29,339 bases of DNA from contig CAYYJS010000041.1 in the NCBI GenBank assembly GCA_964472315.1, positions 1-29,339 on the forward strand. The letters are read 5' to 3'. A program made the position numbers and the translations under genes. The notes beneath the pieces were generated by a model. The model saw only the letters and a list, made by a program, of their open reading frames with translations. It did not search any database and had not been told where the DNA came from. This stretch comes from CAYYJS01 sp964472315 (GTDB lineage Bacteria; Verrucomicrobiota; Kiritimatiellia; UBA8416). Positions within the stretch are counted from its first letter, which is position 1. Each line of letters begins with the position of its first letter. Shown here in pieces: positions 23,826 to 29,339 of the stretch.

Positions 23826-25685
23826 ATGCCCACGTACCGGAGACTTCTCCTGGGTGCAGCTCTAGCGATCGTCCCCTTGTTGGCGCTGTACGCCCACGCG
23901 ATGCACTACTACCCCTTCCTGTCGGACGATTCGCTCATCTCGCTTCGCTATGTGGCCCGGCTCCTGGACGGCAAGGGGCTCACCTGGACGGACGGGCAAC
24001 CCGTCGAAGGTTACTCGAACCTGCTCTGGATACTTTTCATCGCCTTCCTCGGCCGCGTGGGGGTCGATCCCATCGATGCTTCGCGCGTGCTTGGCTTTCT
24101 CGGCATGGGCACGGTGGTCATGACGATCCTGTGCTGGCATGCCCGCGGAAAGGGCCTGCGACAGGCATGCCTTCCGGTCGCGGCGGGCGCGTTCTTCTTT
24201 TGCATGGCCGCGCCGGTGGCGGTGTGGGCGCTCGGCGGGCTTGAGCAACCGCTCTACGCGGCCCTGATCGCGCTTTCGATCCCGTTCACGATACAGGTCA
24301 CGGACGATGAAACACCCCGCGGCGGAACGCTCGCGATGCTGTCGTCCGCATTGGCACTGCTCTGCCTGACCAGACCCGATGGGCCGCTGTTTTCCGTCGC
24401 CGCCTTTCTCGCCATCTCCATCGGTCGGTATTGCCGCGGCAAGTCCGTCCTCTCCCTCGGGGAGCTTTCACGCTTGGGGTCCCTGCCCGCGCTGGCTTAT
24501 TTCGGTCAGTTGTTCTTCAGACTCTCGTACTACGGCGAGTTCGTTCCGAATACCGCGCTGGTGAAGATCGCTCCCAGCGGCCATCACCTCATGCATGGCG
24601 TCGACTATGTGGCGGGCGGCCTGTGGGCGCTCTTCCCTTTCTCCCTGCTGGCCGTTCTGTCGATCCTGGCTGCGATCCGTTCCCCGCATAGCCGAAGCGC
24701 GGGCATTCCGTTGTTGGCGATCCTCGCGCTGTGGGTGCCGTACGTCGTCTTTATCGGGGGCGACATATTCCCGGCATATCGTCACTTTACGCCGATTGTC
24801 GTGGTATTCGCTTTCGCGCTGGCGGAAGGGGCGGATTGGGTTCGACGGCGCCTCCGGCTTCCATTGCCCCTGAAGCACAAAGCAATCCTGAGCGCCGGCG
24901 CCATCGTCGCCTGTACCTGGTTTGCGATCCTTCAGTTCACGCTTCCGGCGAACCGGGAGGCGATTTCCGAGCGATGGGAATGGGATGGAAAAGCGATGGG
25001 GTTGCTTCTCAAGCGGGCTTTTTCCGAGCAACAACCGCTCATCGCGGTGTCCGCGGCGGGATGTCTGCCCTATTGGTCCGAACTGCCGGCCGTGGACATG
25101 CTGGGACTCAACGATCACTATCTGCCACGCCATCCGCCGGACGACTTCGGGAAAGGGAACCTCGGACACGAATTGGGCGATGCCGCGTATGTCCTGCAGC
25201 GGCGACCGGATCTGGTCATCTTTCATACGGGGGATTGGAACGCCTCGTTCAGGAGCGGAAGAGACCTGCAGCGCGCCGCGGCGTTCCAGCGCCGCTTTAC
25301 GCCGGTCCGCGTATTGGCAACGCACCCGCATCGCTACACGGCAACCCTTTGGGTGGACAAGGACAGTCCGCGGATCGGAATCCGGAGAAGCCCTTCCGAA
25401 ATCAGGGTCCCGGGGTTCCTGCTCAACGGACAGCGCGACACCGTCGCTTACGCCAACGAAGCCGGCAGGCTCGTGGTGCCCGTGCATTCGACCCAGTCCG
25501 CGAGTGTGGCGCTGGATTCCATGGCCGACCGACACTGGAGCGTCACGATCAAGGCATCCGGGGCGGAGGATGTCCGGTATGAACTCCAGCACGGTGACGC
25601 ATCGCTGATTGTCACGCTATTTTCGAAGCGCCATGACCCGATCGAGATCGAAGAGATTATACTGACGAGAACAAACGCGTCGTGA
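23826..25685 (+). CDS. GT-C type polytopic membrane glycosyltransferase
   Basis: 619 residues, ATG start behind GGAAAGG. An N-terminal membrane helix is followed by YPFLSDDSLISLRYVARLLD with D34-D35 in the first outside loop, the catalytic acid position of GT-C enzymes using lipid-linked sugars. GYSNLLWILFIAFLG, about ten further helices to about residue 380 and a soluble C-terminal domain (about 385-619) follow. The motif set resembles arabinofuranosyltransferase-like and related uncharacterised GT-C proteins of environmental bacteria. Donor and acceptor are unknown; cell-envelope glycan is the likely target. Codons such as AGA, CTA, GGT and TTG are commoner than in neighbours, hinting at transfer from elsewhere. 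It stands alone between xth (divergent) and the atp genes (convergent). Confidence 0.75.
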   Translation: MPTYRRLLLGAALAIVPLLALYAHAMHYYPFLSDDSLISLRYVARLLDGKGLTWTDGQPVEGYSNLLWILFIAFLGRVGVDPIDASRVLGFLGMGTVVMTILCWHARGKGLRQACLPVAAGAFFFCMAAPVAVWALGGLEQPLYAALIALSIPFTIQVTDDETPRGGTLAMLSSALALLCLTRPDGPLFSVAAFLAISIGRYCRGKSVLSLGELSRLGSLPALAYFGQLFFRLSYYGEFVPNTALVKIAPSGHHLMHGVDYVAGGLWALFPFSLLAVLSILAAIRSPHSRSAGIPLLAILALWVPYVVFIGGDIFPAYRHFTPIVVVFAFALAEGADWVRRRLRLPLPLKHKAILSAGAIVACTWFAILQFTLPANREAISERWEWDGKAMGLLLKRAFSEQQPLIAVSAAGCLPYWSELPAVDMLGLNDHYLPRHPPDDFGKGNLGHELGDAAYVLQRRPDLVIFHTGDWNASFRSGRDLQRAAAFQRRFTPVRVLATHPHRYTATLWVDKDSPRIGIRRSPSEIRVPGFLLNGQRDTVAYANEAGRLVVPVHSTQSASVALDSMADRHWSVTIKASGAEDVRYELQHGDASLIVTLFSKRHDPIEIEEIILTRTNAS

Positions 25686-25706
25686 GGCCCGCCGCGACCC
25701 GCGGGG

Positions 25707-25730
25707 GCGTGGCCCGGGGGCGCGCCACGC
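25707..25730. terminator. GC-rich hairpin after the GT-C gene
   Basis: GCGTGGC (25707-25713) pairs perfectly with GCCACGC (25724-25730) around a 10-base GC loop, 22 bp after the GT-C stop. No T-tract follows, so a classical intrinsic terminator is not shown. It may still protect or end the message. Confidence 0.35.
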
Positions 25731-25781
25731 TACGGCACGGACATCGTCAGCGACGAGAGAAGGAGGCGCATGGAAGTCAAC

Positions 25782-25807
25782 GCGTGGACGAAATGTTTCT
25801 TCCACGC
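25782..25807. terminator. Hairpin just downstream of atpH
   Basis: GCGTGGA (25782-25788) and TCCACGC (25801-25807) form a perfect 7-bp stem with a 12-base A/T-containing loop, starting 9 bases after the atpH stop on the minus strand. It marks a likely end or processing point of the atp message. No U-run follows. Confidence 0.35.
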
Positions 25808-25816
25808 TCGCCCTGC

Positions 25817-26359
25817 CTAGCCCGAGAGCTGGCGGCGGATGTCGTCGAGTTGCGCCTCGAGCGTGCCGTCGATGATGACGTCGCCGACCTTGACGAGGAT
25901 CCCGCCGACGATGCCCGACGCGATGCGCGGTTGCAGACGGACGTCCTTGCCCAGCGTCCGACCGACCTCGCGTGTGATGGCCGCGAGTTTCTCGGGCGAG
26001 AGCGGGACCGCCGTCACGATCTCGCCGGTCGCCTGCCGGCGCGCGCCGGAAAGCCGGCTGAAGAACCGTTCGGCGATCGCCGGCAGATGTCCCAGATGTC
26101 CCAAGCTCCGCAGCATCAAGACGTAATGCGTCAGCAGCGGATGCACGCGGCGGTCGAGCACCTGGAACAGCGCCCGATCCTTGCCTTCTTCGCCGACATG
26201 GGCGGACGCGAGGAATTCGCGCAGGGCTTCCTGGCCGCGCAGGAACTCGCTCAACTCCAGCAGGTCCGCCTCCACCTCGGCGGATACCCCGGCCGCTTCG
26301 CTCAGAGCGATCAGCGCGTCGGCATAGCGGTCTAAATCAGGTGTGCTGTCGGGCGGCAT
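25817..26359 (-). CDS. atpH: ATP synthase F1 subunit delta
   Basis: 180 residues. Delta/OSCP family: RYADALIALSEAAGVSAEVE, FLASAHVGEEGKDRALFQVL and HPLLTHYVLMLRSLGHLGHL. The C-terminal signature includes ITREVGRTLGKDVRLQPRIA and GIVGGILVKVGDVIIDGTLE. It links the top of F1 to the peripheral stalk. Its start overlaps the end of atpF by 23 bp, a common coupling. In most bacteria atpA follows at once; here the gene is last, followed by a hairpin and then the convergent GT-C gene. Confidence 0.93.
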   Translation of the reverse strand: MPPDSTPDLDRYADALIALSEAAGVSAEVEADLLELSEFLRGQEALREFLASAHVGEEGKDRALFQVLDRRVHPLLTHYVLMLRSLGHLGHLPAIAERFFSRLSGARRQATGEIVTAVPLSPEKLAAITREVGRTLGKDVRLQPRIASGIVGGILVKVGDVIIDGTLEAQLDDIRRQLSG

Positions 26360-26843
26360 AGTTCTTCTTCAGGCGCTCGATGAACGAATCGGCCAACTCC
26401 TCGTGCCGCTTTTCGTCGAGTCCTTCGCGGATCACCTGGCGCGCGATGCGCACGGAGAGGCCGGCGACCGTATCCTTCAGCTCGCCGAGGCTGCGCTGGG
26501 TCTCACGCTCGATTTCCCCGCGGGCCCGTGTCAGGAGGGCGTCGGCCTCATCCTTGGCGCGCGCCTGCGATTCCCGGTTCATCTGCGTGACGAGCCGCTG
26601 GCCCTCGTCAACGATCCGCCGCGCCTCGGTACGGGCCGCGTCGAGCTGATCCTGATTCGCCTTGAGAATCTCCCGCGCCTGATCGCGCGCGGCGTGCGCT
26701 TCGTCCAGCGACGCGCGGATGACCTGTTCGCGCTTGTTCAGGGCGTTCTGCAGCGGCCGGAAGGCGAAGCGCGCCAGCAGCGCGACGAGCGCGGCAAAGG
26801 TCAGCAGCGACCACACGAACAGCCCTGCATCGAACTCGCCCAT
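26337..26843 (-). CDS. atpF: ATP synthase F0 subunit b
   Basis: 168 residues. One N-terminal membrane helix (about 8-28, LFVWSLLTFAALVALLARFA) with the usual FRPLQNAL after it, then a long charged helix (KREQVIRASLDEAHAARDQA through ARGEIERETQRSL) and a delta-binding end (GLSVRIARQVIREGLDEKRH). It forms the peripheral stalk as a homodimer; no second b' gene is present. It lies 12 bp after atpE, with a weak ribosome site. Confidence 0.95.
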   Translation of the reverse strand: MGEFDAGLFVWSLLTFAALVALLARFAFRPLQNALNKREQVIRASLDEAHAARDQAREILKANQDQLDAARTEARRIVDEGQRLVTQMNRESQARAKDEADALLTRARGEIERETQRSLGELKDTVAGLSVRIARQVIREGLDEKRHEELADSFIERLKKNYAARQHT

Positions 26844-26855
26844 ATGCGTGACCCA

Positions 26856-27158
26856 CTACTGTTGGCCGATATCGAGACTCGGTGCGGCGCCCGCGGTGGC
26901 GTCCCGGCCGTGCTCCGCCCCGGCATCCTTGCCTCTGCCGATCAGCATGATGGCGATCAGCAGCGCGTACAGGCACAGCGCCTCGATAAACGCAATGGCC
27001 AGAATCATCAGCTTCTGGATCTGTCCGGCCGCTTCCGGCTGACGCGCCACGCCTTCAACCGCGCGACTTGACAGCATGCCGATGCCGATGCCGGTGCCCA
27101 GCGCCGCCAAGCCGATGGCCAGTCCAGCGCCCAACCATGCCAGTCCTTCCGGTAACAT
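26856..27158 (-). CDS. atpE: ATP synthase F0 subunit c, with a C-terminal extension
   Basis: 100 residues, start preceded by GAGGAGAACGTGG. Hairpin of two membrane helices: GLAIGLAALGTGIGIGMLSS, the polar loop with R39-Q40-P41, and IAFIEALCLYALLIAIMLIG with the ion-carrying E59. The residues around E59 lack the Gln and Ser/Thr pattern of sodium-binding rings, so proton coupling is likely. The protein normally ends near residue 75; here about 25 charged, Ala/Gly-rich residues (GKDAGAEHGRDATAGAAPSL) follow, which would project from the ring. The gene lies 11 bp after atpB. Confidence 0.95.
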   Translation of the reverse strand: MLPEGLAWLGAGLAIGLAALGTGIGIGMLSSRAVEGVARQPEAAGQIQKLMILAIAFIEALCLYALLIAIMLIGRGKDAGAEHGRDATAGAAPSLDIGQQ

Positions 27159-27169
27159 CCACGTTCTCC

Positions 27170-27910
27170 TCAGTGCGACGATTCGAGTGCGTCCTTGATA
27201 TAGATTCCCGAGAGCAATGTAAAGATAAAGGCCTGGATGAAGGATACGAACAACTCGAAGGCGCTCATGACCACCGCCCCGACAAACGGAAACGGCTTAA
27301 TGAACCAGGCCAGCGAGCCCGCCAGTCCGAGGAAGACCAGCACGAGCGCGTGTCCGGCCATCATGTTGGCGAACAGACGAATCGCCAGCGAAAACGGGCG
27401 CGCCAGCCAACTGATGACCTCGATGGGCACGACGAACGGCACGATCCACCCGGGGATGCCGGACGGCACGAACTTGCGGAGGAACCCGAACAGGCCGTGG
27501 CAGGCCACGTTGACCACGATCGTGATGACGAATGTGATCGCGGCCAGTGCGCAGGTCACGTTGATATTCGCCGTCATCGCCTGCGCATGGGACGGCAGGG
27601 GAACGACACCGAAGAGGTTGGAGAAGAGGATGAAGAAGAACAGCGTCAGCAGGAAGGGCGCCCAGCGGCGACCGCCTTCGCCAATGCCTTCGCGGATGAC
27701 GGACTGCTCCAGGAACTCGATGATCGCCTCGAAGAAGTTGGCGAACCCGCCGTGCGGAACCGGCTCGGGGCGCCGGCAGGCCAATGTCACGACGACAAAG
27801 GTCAGTCCCGCCGCCAGCCAGAGCAGCAGCACTTCGTTCGTGATGCTCAGGTCGATACCGAACACCGACGGCAACTCGATCAGCACCTGACGCGGTATGG
27901 CATGATGCAT
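27170..27910 (-). CDS. atpB: ATP synthase F0 subunit a
   Basis: 246 residues from ATG 27910, behind AAAGGG at 8-base spacing; a GTG at 27919 inside the previous stop would add three residues. A polytopic membrane protein of about five or six helices with the essential half-channel arginine R178 in SLAIRLFANMMAGHAL, the preceding IEVISWLARPFS and the late AFELFVSFIQAFIFTLLSGI. It forms the proton path beside the c ring. The NERD-domain gene upstream ends within its start region, so the two are translationally linked. Confidence 0.95.
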   Translation of the reverse strand: MHHAIPRQVLIELPSVFGIDLSITNEVLLLWLAAGLTFVVVTLACRRPEPVPHGGFANFFEAIIEFLEQSVIREGIGEGGRRWAPFLLTLFFFILFSNLFGVVPLPSHAQAMTANINVTCALAAITFVITIVVNVACHGLFGFLRKFVPSGIPGWIVPFVVPIEVISWLARPFSLAIRLFANMMAGHALVLVFLGLAGSLAWFIKPFPFVGAVVMSAFELFVSFIQAFIFTLLSGIYIKDALESSH

Positions 27911-27915
27911 CGACG

Positions 27916-28668
27916 TCACCCTTTCAGGCTTTGCTTCAGCGCCGTCGCGAGTTCGGCGATGACGGCATCGGCAAGCGGGGTCTCGAAATCGCCGGTGAGG
28001 ACGGTCACCGCATCGCGGGCGTTGCAGACGATCGCGCCCATGACGCCTTGCGGCGGCAACCGGAAGGCGTCGCCCACGAAGCAGAGCACCGGGTGGACCG
28101 TGACGCGGCGGCCGGCAATGCGTTCGAGCGCCGCCGTCAACGCATGCGCCGCCTGTTTGACCTGGTCGACCGGCGGCCGGGTCGGCTCGTCGCCGTCATA
28201 CAGGATGCGCCCGTCCTCGATCGTCACCGGCGCCCGCCAGTTCTTGGTCTCGACCACGAAGACGCCCGTCGGGCCGACGACGATGTGATCGTAGTCGGCG
28301 CCACCCCGCGGCATCAGGGTCTGGCCCGCGGACGCGATCCCATGGAAGACGCGAAACCCCGCCGGCAGAAACGCCAGCTCGTGCGCAACCCATTCCTCGC
28401 CGCGCGCACCCGTGACGAAGGCGCCGAGCCGCCGCCGCATGACATGGAGGACGATGACGAAGACCGCGGCGAGCCCGAGAATAAGCGCGCCCGCCGCCGC
28501 ACGCGACATCGCCGGCACGGGAAAGGCGGCACGGATCAGATAGCCCGCCAGCGCCGTGGCGGCCAGCATCGGCCAAATGGCCGCGACGACGCCCGCCAGA
28601 CGCGCCCGTTCGCCGGGGCTGCCATGAACTTGCGCGAAGGCGTGCGAGGGTCTCTGATCGGATCGCAT
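27916..28668 (-). CDS. NERD-domain membrane protein leading the atp operon
   Basis: 250 residues from ATG 28668. A frame to 28788 would add 40 low-bias residues encoded through a C9 tract, so the shorter start is preferred. Two membrane helices, about 25-45 (AGVVAAIWPMLAATALAGYL) and 57-77 (AAGALILGLAAVFVIVLHVM), are followed by a cytoplasmic NERD (nuclease-related) domain: GARGEEWVAHELAFLPAGF (E92), GGADYDHIVVGPTGVFVVET (D127, E140) and then KNWRAPV. The ExK and Asp spacing matches the PD-(D/E)XK-like nuclease core. Its stop lies in the atpB start region. It occupies the place where atpI usually stands. Whether it acts on nucleic acid or serves ATP synthase is unknown. Confidence 0.8.
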   Translation of the reverse strand: MRSDQRPSHAFAQVHGSPGERARLAGVVAAIWPMLAATALAGYLIRAAFPVPAMSRAAAGALILGLAAVFVIVLHVMRRRLGAFVTGARGEEWVAHELAFLPAGFRVFHGIASAGQTLMPRGGADYDHIVVGPTGVFVVETKNWRAPVTIEDGRILYDGDEPTRPPVDQVKQAAHALTAALERIAGRRVTVHPVLCFVGDAFRLPPQGVMGAIVCNARDAVTVLTGDFETPLADAVIAELATALKQSLKG

Positions 28669-28741
28669 GCTGTAGAGATACCCGAACCGCCCGGTACAGT
28701 GAAGCGGAATGTTGGAATCTTCTTGGCGCTTCCGTGTTTCT

Positions 28742-28750
28742 GGGGGGGGG
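28742..28750. repeat. Run of nine G (C9 on the minus strand)
   Basis: Nine consecutive G bases lie 74-82 bp upstream of the chosen NERD gene start. If the longer start at 28788 were used they would encode Pro-Pro-Pro and changes in tract length would switch the frame. Otherwise they lie in the operon leader and could alter promoter spacing. Confidence 0.5.
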
Positions 28751-28871
28751 AATTGTATTGGTCCGGCGTAATCGGGATGGGCTGACAAGCCGGGTATCGG
28801 GTATAGAGCGGGTATGAAAGACCTTTGTGTGTCGAGAGATGGCTGGCCGAGAGCAGTCTCGACAAGGTCTC

Positions 28872-28922
28872 GCGACGAAGCGTAGACGACGAAGCGTGGG
28901 ACGAAGAGAGCGACGAAGTGTG
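28872..28922 (+). repeat. Left array of 11-mer GACGAAGYGTR repeats (four units)
   Basis: Units begin at 28874, 28888, 28900 and 28912 (GACGAAGCGTA, GACGAAGCGTG, GACGAAGAGAG, GACGAAGTGTG), spaced 14, 12 and 12 bp. The 35 bases 28872-28906 match the inverse complement of 29149-29183 at 34 of 35 positions. The arrays could therefore pair over about 240 bp. Confidence 0.85.
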
Positions 28923-29018
28923 ACGTGGCATGGATAGGAGCAGCAGGTATGGCAGAGCTCTTTGGCCATGAGAGACCGAAAGTCTACCAGAAGGTCATGC
29001 ACTTCGCCTGTTTGGAGA

Positions 29019-29102
29019 GATTAGGGCAAATGATTAGGGCGAAAGATTAGGGAAACAACGAGATGCTCCCTTAATCGTTCGCCCTAATCGTTCGCCTTAA
29101 TC
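29019..29102. repeat. Large imperfect stem-loop made of 13-mer GATTAGGGCGAAA-type repeats
   Basis: The left arm, 29019-29053, holds GATTAGGGCAAAT, GATTAGGGCGAAA and GATTAGGGA in tandem at 13-bp period. The right arm, 29068-29102, holds inverse copies at the same period. By my alignment 29 of 35 positions pair exactly and three more as G-U in RNA, with a 14-base loop. The TTAGGG core looks telomere-like, but the period is 13, not 6. Confidence 0.85.
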
Positions 29103-29130
29103 TGCACTCACTGGGTGCGGACGACGGCTG

Positions 29131-29194
29131 CACACTTCGTCGTCCACACTTCGTCCCACACTTCGTCGTCTACGCTTCGTCGCCACACTTCGTC
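29131..29194 (-). repeat. Right array of inverse GACGAAGYGTR repeats (five units)
   Basis: Inverse copies (CACACTTCGTC or TACGCTTCGTC) begin at 29131, 29145, 29157, 29171 and 29184, with spacings of 14, 12, 14 and 13 bp. Part of it (29149-29183) is a near-perfect inverse of the left array. A frame that is open across it on the minus strand (29108-29332) only reads DEVW-type repeats and is not taken as a gene. Confidence 0.85.
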
Positions 29195-29265
29195 GGCTCT
29201 TGGACCTCGGCGGTTTGTGCAGGGCCCCGCTTTCCGTTCAATGAAGAATCCCCCCACAAACCCGG

Positions 29266-29286
29266 AAGCGCCTAAAAGAGGCGCTT
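29266..29286. terminator. Perfect 8-bp hairpin near the right edge
   Basis: AAGCGCCT (29266-29273) pairs with AGGCGCTT (29279-29286) around AAAAG. Stem and loop are those of an intrinsic terminator, but no T-run of length follows on either strand. It may end a gene lying beyond the window. Confidence 0.4.
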
Positions 29287-29339
29287 GACCTGCCGACTGC
29301 AGGATCATGATTTGGCGTTGTGTTCGCCGCAACGCGAAC

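Larger units (their letters stand above)
28669..29339. other. Lower-GC, gene-free region with mirrored repeats, upstream of the atp operon
   Basis: No reading frame with the local codon bias exists here; frames that stay open do so through the short repeats. The segment is visibly richer in A and T than the rest of the window. It contains three GGGTAT copies near 28793-28817, a GTCGAGA/TCTCGAC 7-bp stem around 28830-28863, the two repeat systems listed separately and a hairpin near the right edge. It probably includes the promoter of the NERD-atp operon, but no box is clear enough to call. Confidence 0.6.

Noticed and set aside
28872..29194. CRISPR array
   Set aside because: Units are 11 bp with 1-3 bp gaps and opposite orientations on the two sides. 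CRISPR has repeats of 23-47 bp with unique spacers of similar size, and no cas gene is present.
29108..29332. 74-codon minus frame with DEVW repeats
   Set aside because: The protein repeats come from the DNA repeat array; there is no ribosome site or codon bias.

Overview
The window is GC-rich and gene-dense. It comes from the chromosome of a Gram-negative bacterium: it has a lipid A-type acyltransferase, a predicted outer-membrane protein and a Tat-exported peptidoglycan amidase. DapL-type lysine/meso-DAP synthesis, a squalene-hopene-type cyclase, an ankyrin/formylglycine-enzyme-like fusion, secreted coiled-coil proteins and split altronate-dehydratase-type genes beside an unusual glycoside hydrolase together suggest the PVC group, perhaps Kiritimatiellota or Lentisphaerota. 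That placement is inference; no rRNA or universal ribosomal marker is present. I saw no tRNA, rRNA, CRISPR array or insertion sequence.

Layout from left to right. The window opens inside the 3' end of a Pro/Ala-rich protein gene (to 401), convergent with a secreted coiled-coil protein (415-1560, minus). A membrane hybrid histidine kinase (1743-4040) converges with a DegT-type aminotransferase (4021-5184, minus). A plus-strand catabolic block (5335-9518) holds a GH52-like hydrolase, the two halves of a UxaA-type dehydratase and a small four-helix membrane protein. It ends in a broken oxidoreductase gene (9579-9790). On the minus strand a prenyltransferase-like protein and a squalene-hopene-type cyclase are translationally coupled (9809-12548). 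Divergent from them run the ankyrin/FGE-like fusion, an LpxL-type acyltransferase and dapL (12643-16249).

From 22341 down to 16266 lies a single minus-strand run of seven genes: outer-membrane protein, soluble hybrid kinase, double-receiver protein, nrdR, a conserved unknown, a Tat-dependent PGRP amidase and purC. The last four overlap or abut. Next is a multiply broken fatty acid desaturase remnant (about 22449-22815), then an exonuclease III gene and a GT-C type membrane glycosyltransferase whose codon use is less GC-biased than its neighbours'.

The right end carries a minus-strand operon: NERD-domain membrane protein, atpB, atpE, atpF, atpH. It stops after atpH, so the F1 genes (atpA, G, D, C) are not where the usual order would put them. 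Upstream of this operon is about 670 bp of lower-GC, gene-free DNA with two kinds of mirrored short-repeat arrays: 11-mers of the type GACGAAGYGTR and 13-mers of the type GATTAGGGCGAAA. Each faces an inverted copy of itself and could form very large stem-loops. This is the most unusual DNA-level structure in the window. The most interesting gene-level points are the NERD-led partial ATP synthase operon, the pseudo-receiver protein with Lys at the phosphorylation position, the cyclase/prenyltransferase-like pair and the two degraded genes.
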